Origin: CAZHLD01 sp964533185
GTDB taxonomy: Bacteria > Acidobacteriota > Terriglobia > Acidiferrales > UBA7541
DNA length: 6,838 nt
NCBI GenBank assembly: GCA_964533185.1
Contig: CAZHLD010000101.1
Location: 1-6,838, forward strand
Reading direction: 5' to 3'
Within the stretch, counting starts at the first letter, position 1, and every line of letters begins with the position of its first letter. Under the pieces are notes generated by a model. The model was not told the DNA's origin and made no database searches. It saw only the letters and a list, made by a program, of their open reading frames with translations. Both the position numbers and the translations under genes were made by a program. Positions 1 to 5,214 of the stretch are shown here, piece after piece.

Positions 1-1
1 C

Positions 2-58
2 GCCAGCGACGTGCAGCACAACCTCATGATCAACACCGGCCTTAACATCAACTGGTAG
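2..58 (+). CDS. C-terminal end of an outer-membrane beta-barrel protein (partial)
   Basis: Only the last 18 codons and the TAG stop lie in the window; the gene begins to the left. The tail reads ...QHNLMINTGLNINW. Alternating hydrophobic residues and a terminal aromatic residue are the usual signature of the last strand of an outer-membrane beta-barrel, which the BAM complex recognises. The tail resembles the end of the next gene (QHNTRYRTGIVLNF), including the shared QHN, so the two are probably tandem paralogues. A strong terminator follows 23 bases after the stop, so this transcript ends before the next gene. The family assignment rests on this tail alone. Confidence 0.6.
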   Translation, partial: ASDVQHNLMINTGLNINW

Positions 59-80
59 TACTTCGACCCAAACCCTCTTT

Positions 81-115
81 CGGCCGCTCGCCCTACGGCG
101 GGTGGCCGGTTTTTT
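81..115 (+). terminator. Rho-independent terminator
   Basis: A 12-bp stem (81-92 with 97-108, two G-T pairs, no mismatch) closes a four-base loop CTAC at 93-96. It is followed by G and then six T (110-115). It sits just after the stop of the first barrel gene and separates it from the next gene. Confidence 0.92.
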
Positions 116-281
116 CTCCCGCCCGCACGCTTCTGATTTGGCGGGGCCCGTCTGCCGTGTGTCTTTCTAGTCAGTAACGCACAGTCTTCTGCGGCCGCGT
201 TTTGAATTGGACACCGACGCCCACCGGCGCTAAGAAACTATTGAGCAGTACTGGATTACTTCCCTCTCAGGAGGCGTCCTC

Positions 282-872
282 ATGCGTACTTGGTGGATGG
301 CGTTGGGGCTGTGTCTCTGCCTGGTTATGCCGGCTGCGGCCCAGGAGAGCTCGCTCTCGCCAGCAGGCAGCTTTCCGTCGGCTCCCCAGCCGAAGCCGCA
401 GCCTTCCGAAGACCTCTACCCCTGGCAGATCAGCGTGGGTTACGAATACCTGCGTGTAGACACGGGCGGCGGCATCCACTTCGGGATGAACGGCTATACG
501 ACTTCCATGACGCGGTTTCTCAACGACTGGGTGGGTGTGGAGGCTGGAGTGAGCGGCGCCTTTGCCAGCCCGTTTGGAATCCCGACGCGATGGTTCTGGT
601 ATGGAGGCGGGCCCAGGATTGCTTGGCGCTACAACCGGCGCTTCCAACCGTGGGCCCACGTTCTGGCCGGCGGCGCGCGGATCCGCGTGGTACAGACTGC
701 CGGCGTGCCGGCAGCGCGCAACTCCTTTTCCTGGGTGGCGGGTGGCGGCGCCGATATCCGGCTGAACGAGCGCCTCTCCTGGCGTGTGGAGGCCGATTAC
801 GTCAGCACGCGTTTCTCCAGCATCGCACAGCACAACACCCGCTACCGCACCGGGATTGTACTGAACTTCTGA
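282..872 (+). CDS. Small outer-membrane beta-barrel protein
   Basis: The 196-residue product starts with a clear Sec signal peptide: a hydrophobic core at residues 5-16 and an AAAQE cleavage region around residues 18-22. A proline-rich linker (about 24-42) follows, then a barrel of alternating strands from about residue 47 (WQISVGYEYLRV) to the C-terminal strand RTGIVLNF ending in Phe. The length fits an eight-stranded OmpA/OmpX-like or OMP_b-brl barrel. It would sit in the outer membrane; no enzymatic motif is visible and the role is unknown. The ATG is fixed by a perfect AGGAGG at 269-274, seven bases upstream. An upstream promoter is not obvious: the best candidate is TTGGAC at 207-212 with a poor -10. 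The last 107 codons recur almost identically at 4266-4618. Confidence 0.88.
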   Translation: MRTWWMALGLCLCLVMPAAAQESSLSPAGSFPSAPQPKPQPSEDLYPWQISVGYEYLRVDTGGGIHFGMNGYTTSMTRFLNDWVGVEAGVSGAFASPFGIPTRWFWYGGGPRIAWRYNRRFQPWAHVLAGGARIRVVQTAGVPAARNSFSWVAGGGADIRLNERLSWRVEADYVSTRFSSIAQHNTRYRTGIVLNF

Positions 873-903
873 GTCTGTTCCTCCTCCGCAGCAGGGCCGG
901 CCA
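551..903 (+). repeat. 353-bp direct repeat, copy 1 (in the complete barrel gene)
   Basis: This stretch matches 4266-4618 without gaps (constant offset 3715) and with one mismatch, C at 887 against A at 4602. It covers codons 91-196 of the barrel gene, its stop and about 30 bases beyond. The match ends abruptly on both sides: 550 and 904 differ from their counterparts and similarity is lost. Because copy 1 is embedded in a complete gene it is presumably the source sequence. Confidence 0.95.
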
Positions 904-925
904 ATGCAGCGGCAGCGCCAGCGCC

Positions 926-1000
926 AAAATCGGAAGAAATGATCCTTGCCCATGTGGAAGTGGGAAAAAGTATAAGAAGTGTTGTGGGAGGGCCGCGTAG
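926..1000 (+). pseudogene. Orphan SEC-C zinc-binding tail (3' end of a SecA-type gene)
   Basis: Read from 926, the DNA encodes KIGRNDPCPCGSGKKYKK followed by CCGRAA and a TAG stop (998-1000). This is the SEC-C motif (C-x-C-x8-C-C here, usually C-x-C-x8-C-H/C), the zinc-binding C-terminal tail of SecA also found at the end of other proteins. The cysteines and the GSGKKYKKC core are intact. There is no body of a SecA or other host protein: upstream, this frame runs straight into an out-of-frame reading of the barrel gene with no start codon and binding site of its own. I read it as a detached 3' gene end joined to the barrel gene just after base 903. The motif itself is certain; the origin from secA is inference. 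Confidence 0.7.
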
Positions 1001-1013
1001 CGGACCGAAGCAA

Positions 1014-1034
1014 TCCCGACGCTCTGGGTCGGGA
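1014..1034. repeat. REP-like palindrome, copy 1
   Basis: TCCCGAC (1014-1020) and GTCGGGA (1028-1034) form a perfect 7-bp stem with a seven-base loop. Outside one mismatch (1013/1035) a further GCA/TGC pairs (1010-1012 with 1036-1038). It lies 13 bases after the stop of the SEC-C remnant. No T-run follows, so a simple terminator is unlikely. The arms and loop length are identical to the palindrome at 1084-1104, as in dispersed REP-type elements. Confidence 0.75.
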
Positions 1035-1060
1035 CTGCGCACGTGCTGCCTAACACCCGC

Positions 1061-1142
1061 AACGACCCTGTGCGTAGTTTGCATCCCGACTCATTGTGTC
1101 GGGACCCCTGCGGCTCCGGGAAGAAGTACAAAAATGCTGCTG
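1061..1142 (+). pseudogene. Broken SEC-C motif, interrupted and frameshifted
   Basis: From 1061 the frame encodes RNDPV, then about 12 foreign residues carrying the palindrome at 1084-1104, then RDPCGSGKKYK (1100-1132). The next codons should read Lys-Cys-Cys. They appear as TGC TGC at 1135-1140 only after a one-base shift, as if one A were missing from the run at 1130-1134. The codons differ from those of the intact motif at 926-1000 (for example GGC TCC GGG against GGA AGT GGG), so this is a separate SEC-C tail and not a recent copy. It has no start and no host gene and is surely nonfunctional as protein. Confidence 0.6.
1084..1104. repeat. REP-like palindrome, copy 2, inside a SEC-C remnant
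   Basis: Same arms TCCCGAC (1084-1090) and GTCGGGA (1098-1104) around a different seven-base loop, 70 bases after copy 1. In the reading frame of the second SEC-C remnant it separates RNDP (1061-1072) from CGSGKKYK (1109-1132), which are normally almost adjacent. It therefore appears to sit in an insertion within that motif. Confidence 0.75.
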
Positions 1143-1241
1143 GAGAACGGCCTGAAGAACCATCTCCCCGCACCTTCCGTCCCTCTGTGAAAACCCCTTG
1201 CCTTGAGTCCCCCTAGCGTAATCCACTGTCTTTTATTTTAC

Positions 1242-1270
1242 TTGACAGTAGTCATAGATTTAGATATTAG
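1242..1270 (+). promoter_or_regulatory. Sigma-70-type promoter of the phosphoesterase cassette
   Basis: A consensus -35 box TTGACA (1242-1247) is separated by exactly 17 bases from TATTAG (1265-1270), which matches four of six -10 positions. It lies in a conspicuously AT-rich island (1228-1270) in otherwise GC-rich DNA. Transcription would start near 1277 and give a leader of about 60 bases to the first gene of the cassette. No operator palindrome is evident. Confidence 0.65.
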
Positions 1271-1334
1271 AAGTGCGCAGTATTTCGGCCCGGGCTAGCC
1301 GAGGAACCTACGGATTCATCTGGATTCCTGATGC

Positions 1335-1778
1335 TTGCAAAAGGTGGAGGCCTTGCCCGTCATCTCCATCCGGGATCTTGAAGCGCTCCCTCAAGACCGG
1401 TACGTTAACGGCTGGTCGACTCGCGACAGAGTTGTCCTTGACCTTCCCGATAGCCCCAGGCACAAGCAGATTCGTTGGGAAGCCAAGCTCAACCGCTACC
1501 AGACCCGTTGTGGATGTGTTGCGGGTGCTGCGTGCTTATTCGTGGCCCTTCTTGGCGGCGGCGCCTACCTGGTAAGCATTTCCAACTCCATTCTTTCTAC
1601 TCGGTTCTTTTGGCACGCGTGCCTGCTTGTTGTCGTTTCAGGAGGAGTGGCTCTTGCAGCCAAGCTCGTGTCTCTCGCAGTCACTCGAGTCCAGTTCTCC
1701 CTAATGTGCAAAAGGATCGTTCGTGAGATGACTGGCGGGTCGGTCGTTGGAGAAGGCAGTCTTTGGCCGGAGGTTTGA
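1335..1778 (+). CDS. Small two-helix membrane protein, unknown function
   Basis: The 147-residue product has a soluble N-terminal part (about 1-57) and two predicted membrane helices: about 61-82, starting at a CGC motif, and about 91-115. A short tail of about 30 residues follows. Both ends would lie on the same side of the membrane, probably inside, since Arg and Lys flank the helices (KLNRYQTR before the first, TRVQ and MCKRIVR after the second). An in-frame TGA at 1329-1331 limits the start. TTG at 1335 is the earliest choice and GTG at 1344 is an alternative; neither has a convincing binding site. Only three bases separate its stop from the phosphoesterase ATG, and a promoter lies just upstream, so it is the first gene of a three-gene unit. 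It may anchor or assist the Cys/Trp-rich phosphoesterase. I do not recognise the family. Confidence 0.68.
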   Translation: MQKVEALPVISIRDLEALPQDRYVNGWSTRDRVVLDLPDSPRHKQIRWEAKLNRYQTRCGCVAGAACLFVALLGGGAYLVSISNSILSTRFFWHACLLVVVSGGVALAAKLVSLAVTRVQFSLMCKRIVREMTGGSVVGEGSLWPEV

Positions 1779-1781
1779 GCA

Positions 1782-3683
1782 ATGTCCCGATGCACGCGCT
1801 GGGTCGACAAGGGTGTGATCGAATGTAAGCAGTGGGCCGATCGGTGGACTCTGCGCTGCCGAGAATGGGCTGCCAGGGAAAGGGAGGAGTGCGACGAATG
1901 GGCCGACGAAGGCTACGACCGATGCGATCGATGGGAGCAGGAGTGGAGCAAGCGATGTGATGACTGGGATGCTCAATGTTGCGACTGGTGGCCATGCTCC
2001 TGGGCATGCAAACTGATAACTTGGGTGTGCATCGGGTGGACATGGGTGAGCACCAGCGTGTGCACGGCATGGGTGTGGGTCGCCAACTGGGTATGTAAGG
2101 CATGGCGCACAATTGTGGAGTGGGCTTGCGTTGGCTTTTTCTGGGTCTTAGAAACAGTCTGCATACTTTCCTCCTGGGTAGCCAAATTGGTGTGCATCAC
2201 CTGGGACAAAATACGTTGCGCGCTTGTGGTAGCTGGTCATTTCATCGCAGAGGCTGTTAAGGTAGCGATCGATGTTGTTCTACCTTGGTTGAAGTGGTTT
2301 TTCCGACGCGAAAGCGCAAAACCACGGCAGAAAAGGCGGCGCATCCGGCACGTTTTTGTGCTCATGCTCGAAAACCGATCTCTCGACCACATGTTGGGCT
2401 TCTCTGACATTCCGGGAACGGACGCGGCAACTGGTCAGCCCACTAGACTGGACAACCTCGTTGGCAACCCGAGACAGAACCTCGACCCGGGAACTGGCAT
2501 CCCCGTTGTGACCGTATCCCCCGCCGATTTTGCGCTGAGCGAAGCCGACAAGGATCCTAGACACGAATTTCACGATACTCTGGAGCAGCTGGCGGGCGAG
2601 GAAGCACTCTATCCGTTCAACCCGGCGCAGCAATACCCTCCGATAAACAACAGCGGCTTCGTCGCGAACTACAGGAACCGTGGGTCGGCATCGCCCGGCA
2701 AGGTCATGAACGTTTACTCGGCCGGTCAACTGCCGGTGTTGAATGCCCTCGCCAAGGAGTTTGCGGTGTGCGACCATTGGTTTTGCTCCATGCCCGGGCC
2801 TACTTGGCCCAATCGACTCTTCGTTCACGCCGCATCCTCAGCGGGCCTCGACGACAGTCCTTCTAGTTTTGATACCGTCACCACCACCCTAATCGACGGC
2901 TACCGGTTCGACAACGGAAACATCTACGACCGCCTGGAGGACAGATGCCTAGATTGGTTGATCTTCGAGGGCGATGAGACTCCCCAGGTCTTCGCGCTGA
3001 GCGGCATGACCTTCAACGCACTACAGGGACGATTTCGTGATTTTGAAGATTTCAGGGATTCCGTTAACGATCGCAATTTCCCTGCGTCGTACTCTTTTAT
3101 TGAGCCCGATTATGGGAACATCCTCCCGGGAACTGCGGGGGACTTTACCTGTGGGAATTCACAACATCCGCTGGATGACGTAACGCGAGGGGAAAAGCTA
3201 GTCAAAGAAGTGTATGAGGTCGTTCGAAATTCCCCTCACTGGAACTCGAGCCTGATCGTAATCACCTGGGACGAGCACGGGGGGTTTTACGATCACGTCC
3301 CACCGCCGCGAACGGTGCACCCTGGAGACAGCATTACAGACGACGAGAACAATCACAACGATTTCGACTTCACGCAATTGGGTGTCCGGGTGCCGGCTGT
3401 CATCATCTCACCACTTGTTCCGCGTGGGACGATCGATCACACTGTCTATGACCACTCATCGGTCATAAAGACAGTGGGAGAGTTGTTCGGATTCCGGCCC
3501 TTGACGGAGCGGGACAGGCAGGCCCATTCCTTCACTCATTTGCTTTCACTGGCGCAACCCAGGGCTGATGCCCCGACTCTGCTCCCGAATGCGGCTGATT
3601 CGGGCTTCCGATGCACCGGGGATGACGACGCGTTCGTCAGTCGGGTCTCCGCGGCTGCACGGGGCGTCATTGTGAGGAGGTGA
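1782..3683 (+). CDS. Phospholipase C/AcpA-family phosphoesterase with N-terminal CxxW repeat domain
   Basis: This 633-residue protein has two parts. Residues 188-585 form a Phosphoesterase (PF04185-type) domain as in bacterial phospholipase C and Francisella AcpA. It has IRHVFVLMLENRSLDH with Glu197-Asn198, MPGPTWPNR with Thr341 at the expected nucleophile position, WDEHGGFYDHV with Asp497-Glu498, and YDHSSV at 556-561. In AcpA the matching Glu-Asn, Ser and Asp-Glu bind the metal and carry the nucleophile, so catalysis of phosphoester hydrolysis is likely; the substrate is unknown. Residues 4-146 are a repeat domain with Cys every 11 residues (4,15,26,37,48,59, then 72,83,94,105,116,127,138), mostly as CxxW. 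Its first half is charged and its second half hydrophobic. No Sec or Tat signal is visible, unlike typical secreted members. The ATG has GGAGG at 1769-1773. It is the middle gene of the cassette. Confidence 0.92.
   Translation: MSRCTRWVDKGVIECKQWADRWTLRCREWAAREREECDEWADEGYDRCDRWEQEWSKRCDDWDAQCCDWWPCSWACKLITWVCIGWTWVSTSVCTAWVWVANWVCKAWRTIVEWACVGFFWVLETVCILSSWVAKLVCITWDKIRCALVVAGHFIAEAVKVAIDVVLPWLKWFFRRESAKPRQKRRRIRHVFVLMLENRSLDHMLGFSDIPGTDAATGQPTRLDNLVGNPRQNLDPGTGIPVVTVSPADFALSEADKDPRHEFHDTLEQLAGEEALYPFNPAQQYPPINNSGFVANYRNRGSASPGKVMNVYSAGQLPVLNALAKEFAVCDHWFCSMPGPTWPNRLFVHAASSAGLDDSPSSFDTVTTTLIDGYRFDNGNIYDRLEDRCLDWLIFEGDETPQVFALSGMTFNALQGRFRDFEDFRDSVNDRNFPASYSFIEPDYGNILPGTAGDFTCGNSQHPLDDVTRGEKLVKEVYEVVRNSPHWNSSLIVITWDEHGGFYDHVPPPRTVHPGDSITDDENNHNDFDFTQLGVRVPAVIISPLVPRGTIDHTVYDHSSVIKTVGELFGFRPLTERDRQAHSFTHLLSLAQPRADAPTLLPNAADSGFRCTGDDDAFVSRVSAAARGVIVRR
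1791..2219 (+). repeat. CxxW hendecad repeats encoded in the phosphoesterase N-terminus
   Basis: Thirteen units of 33 bases encode an 11-residue period. Units 1-6 begin at Cys 4, 15, 26, 37, 48 and 59, each followed by xxW (TRW, KQW, REW, DEW, DRW, DDW), with mostly charged filler. One 13-residue step follows, then units 7-13 begin at Cys 72, 83, 94, 105, 116, 127 and 138. In these units Trp is kept in four-residue CxxW form at 83, 94, 105 and 138 and the filler is Val/Ala/Trp-rich. A last Cys is at 146. Eleven residues make three helical turns, so the cysteines would line one face of a continuous helix. The DNA units have diverged, so this is an old protein-level repeat kept by selection. 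Confidence 0.85.
3675..3683 (+). promoter_or_regulatory. Perfect Shine-Dalgarno overlapping the phosphoesterase stop
   Basis: AGGAGGTGA complements the 16S rRNA 3' end along its full core, and its last three bases are the TGA stop of the phosphoesterase. It lies six bases from AGGAGG to the GTG at 3687. It fixes that GTG as the start of the next gene and implies translational coupling. Confidence 0.85.
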
Positions 3684-3686
3684 GAA

Positions 3687-3971
3687 GTGGTCAAGAAAGG
3701 AAACCAAAACCTCGAGGGCAGACGTGAAAAAACGATCGAGCCGAAACTTCGCGGCTTCCTGCATGTGGCGTTGATGCGGCATCTCAGCGTTGCTCCCATT
3801 TCTCAGCGAGATGAAATCTTGAAAAGATTTCTTGCCATTGACAGCGATACCCAGGCCAGGGCCTACATCGCCGAAGCCACCGAGTTCATACGCGCCTACA
3901 AGCTTGTGCACCCTCCCAGAAAGCCTTGGCTTCTGGGAAAGAAAAAGGTGGGGCAGGACCGAACCAAATGA
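3687..3971 (+). CDS. Small basic protein, third gene of the phosphoesterase cassette
   Basis: A 94-residue protein starting at GTG, chosen because of the perfect Shine-Dalgarno six bases before it; only three bases separate it from the phosphoesterase stop. Both ends are rich in Lys and Arg (first 20 residues; PPRKPW and LGKKK at the end). The middle (about 22-78) looks alpha-helical and amphipathic, with no membrane segment, signal peptide or cysteine. I recognise no family. Close coupling suggests it works with the phosphoesterase, perhaps as a partner, chaperone or inhibitor, but nothing in the sequence proves this. No convincing terminator follows: the small hairpin at 3980-3993 has no T-run. 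Confidence 0.75.
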   Translation: MVKKGNQNLEGRREKTIEPKLRGFLHVALMRHLSVAPISQRDEILKRFLAIDSDTQARAYIAEATEFIRAYKLVHPPRKPWLLGKKKVGQDRTK

Positions 3972-4133
3972 TTGGCTTGAGCGCCAGCGCGCTGATCCGC
4001 TAGCATCATCTACCGCCCAAGTTCGACTCTGTGCTAAGCCGGCTTGCCCGCACCTTGCAGCCAGCTTCCCCACCGCGTTGACGGAAGAACACCTGCCGCC
4101 AGCCACCGCCTCGAGTGTCCGGAAGGACTGAAG

Positions 4134-4164
4134 GGTGATGGCTGATTGCTGACCGCTGACAGCT
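4134..4164 (+). repeat. Short heptanucleotide tandem repeat
   Basis: Three units of pattern GCTGAYN lie at 4141-4147, 4148-4154 and 4155-4161, preceded by a degenerate unit (GGTGATG, 4134-4140) and followed by a partial GCT. It lies in the 237-base spacer after the cassette, which otherwise shows no gene, promoter or terminator that I can support. Confidence 0.6.
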
Positions 4165-4208
4165 CGCCCAGTTGATTCCCCGCCCCGACTCGGCCAGAAT
4201 CTCCCCCA

Positions 4209-4265
4209 ATGGCCGACGACAAGCCCAGCGACGAAAAGCACGCATTCGACCCGTTCAAGCCGGCC
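4209..4265 (+). pseudogene. N-terminal remnant of a gene interrupted by the direct repeat
   Basis: The first 19 codons read MADDKPSDEKHAFDPFKPA, a hydrophilic Lys/Asp/Pro-rich start reminiscent of the N-terminus of the membrane protein at 5702 (MADAIQSKPKF). Exactly at 4266 the sequence becomes the 3' half of the barrel gene read out of frame. The frame stays open to a TAA at 4671-4673, giving a nominal 154-residue chimera whose middle is only an out-of-frame reading of barrel sequence. I therefore call it broken. No clear ribosome binding site precedes the ATG. The original protein is unknown. Confidence 0.5.
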
Positions 4266-4587
4266 GAGCGGCGCCTTTGCCAGCCCGTTTGGAATCCCGA
4301 CGCGATGGTTCTGGTATGGAGGCGGGCCCAGGATTGCTTGGCGCTACAACCGGCGCTTCCAACCGTGGGCCCACGTTCTGGCCGGCGGCGCGCGGATCCG
4401 CGTGGTACAGACTGCCGGCGTGCCGGCAGCGCGCAACTCCTTTTCCTGGGTGGCGGGTGGCGGCGCCGATATCCGGCTGAACGAGCGCCTCTCCTGGCGT
4501 GTGGAGGCCGATTACGTCAGCACGCGTTTCTCCAGCATCGCACAGCACAACACCCGCTACCGCACCGGGATTGTACTGAACTTCTGA
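4266..4587 (+). pseudogene. Headless copy of the barrel gene
   Basis: In the frame ending at the TGA of 4585-4587 this encodes residues 91-196 of the barrel protein at 282-872, identical in every codon I compared. The signal peptide, the first half of the barrel, the start codon and the binding site are all missing. The internal GTG at 4402 would give only about 61 residues without an export signal. It cannot make a working outer-membrane protein. The near identity means a recent duplication or ongoing gene conversion. Confidence 0.85.
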
Positions 4588-4618
4588 GTCTGTTCCTCCT
4601 CAGCAGCAGGGCCGGCCA
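4266..4618 (+). repeat. 353-bp direct repeat, copy 2
   Basis: Matches 551-903 without gaps and with one mismatch (4602). GGCC occurs immediately before it (4262-4265) and immediately after it (4619-4622), which may be a four-base target duplication or chance in GC-rich DNA. Both copies point the same way, so recombination between them would excise a 3.7-kb circle carrying the phosphoesterase cassette. Confidence 0.95.
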
Positions 4619-4622
4619 GGCC

Positions 4623-4673
4623 GGAGTACCGGCGCCGCCAGCCTTGCTATCTGAACCGGTGGCTGCCAGTTAA
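4623..4673 (+). pseudogene. Possible C-terminal remnant of the interrupted gene
   Basis: After the repeat and the second GGCC the frame reads GVPAPPALLSEPVAAS and stops at TAA (4671-4673). Removing 4266-4622 (357 bases, a multiple of three) joins this in frame to the remnant at 4209-4265, giving KPA-GVPAPP. That is what a simple insertion with a four-base duplication would leave. The evidence is only frame and composition, and the resulting protein would be very short, so this is tentative. Confidence 0.3.
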
Positions 4674-4838
4674 CCTGTTCCTAGTTGGGGAACTTTCTAC
4701 CCCTTCCAGAAAGCCGACTTCACCGCCCCTTCCCTGCTGATCTGCCTAACTGCTTGCTTTGCTGCGTGGAGCCAACCCCGGACACGTGGCAGGCGGGTTG
4801 CACCCCGCACCTGCTGCTTTGGAGCGACGGGGTGCCCT

Positions 4839-5180
4839 GTGGAGACAGCCCCTACAGGCAAGTGCAAGGCCTCGGGTTGCGCGGAGAAGGTCCCCGCGAC
4901 CCTGGCGCAGGACTTCCTTTGCCTGGACCATTACGTCGAAAAGGCTTCCTCAGAATTGCGCACAGCCCTCGACCTGTGCCGGCAGGGCCTGCCGGTGGAT
5001 ACTCACCTGCTCGACTGGTTGCTGGCCGGAGCCGATTTCGCCGTGCAGACACTGGCACACAACGGCAACGGTTGCTCGCCGGCGCAGCGCGTGAAAGTAC
5101 TCGAGCTTCTGCTGGGCCTCTCTAACCTCCAAGAATACCTGCGGCACCACTCGGTGCGGCTGAAGCTGGTGGACGGATGA
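4839..5180 (+). CDS. Small Cys/His-rich putative zinc-binding protein
   Basis: A 113-residue protein. Near the N-terminus are Cys9, Cys14, Cys28 and His31 (C-x4-C-x13-C-x2-H), a plausible four-ligand zinc site. From about 33 to the end it looks all-helical (YVEKASSELRTALDLCRQG; VKVLELLLGLSNLQEYLR), without a membrane segment or signal peptide, so it is probably cytoplasmic. The GTG start is the best available: the frame has no ATG upstream and a GGAG lies at 4821-4824, a rather long spacing. It precedes the anti-sigma kinase by 34 bases on the same strand and probably shares its transcript, which suggests a regulatory or adaptor role. I recognise no named family. Confidence 0.72.
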   Translation: METAPTGKCKASGCAEKVPATLAQDFLCLDHYVEKASSELRTALDLCRQGLPVDTHLLDWLLAGADFAVQTLAHNGNGCSPAQRVKVLELLLGLSNLQEYLRHHSVRLKLVDG

Positions 5181-5214
5181 TTGCCCCAGACCAGGCCGCA
5201 AGCGCGGGCCTCTT

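Larger units (their letters stand above)
873..1241. other. Gene-free spacer with SEC-C remnants and palindromes
   Basis: No intact gene is supported between the barrel stop and the promoter at 1242. Frames that stay open here have no start with a ribosome binding site and no family-like composition apart from two short SEC-C motif stretches (926-1000 and 1109-1142). Two palindromes with identical arms lie at 1014-1034 and 1084-1104. The sequence looks like a patchwork of 3' gene ends and repeats downstream of the repeat boundary at 903/904. Bases 1190-1241 hold nothing I recognise. Confidence 0.6.

Noticed and set aside
207..236. Promoter for the barrel gene (TTGGAC with TAAGAA)
   Set aside because: The -10 matches only three of six positions and the spacing is 18; too weak to list as a feature.
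290..1000. A 236-codon open frame running through the barrel gene into the SEC-C motif
   Set aside because: It overlaps a gene with a clear signal peptide and ribosome binding site. The part before 904 is an out-of-frame Arg/Ala-rich reading of it, so only the SEC-C end has meaning.
267..1013. A 248-codon minus-strand open frame
   Set aside because: It is antisense to the barrel gene and SEC-C remnant, has no family-like features and is typical of long accidental frames in GC-rich DNA.
1273..1575. A 100-codon frame starting just after the promoter
   Set aside because: It begins at about the predicted transcription start, has no binding site, and overlaps the better supported two-helix membrane protein.
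1791..2219. CRISPR or DNA-level tandem repeat
   Set aside because: The 33-base periodicity exists only at the protein level; the DNA units differ too much and there are no spacers.
3980..3993. Small hairpin after the cassette as a terminator (AGCGC/GCGCT)
   Set aside because: The stem has only five pairs and no T-run follows.
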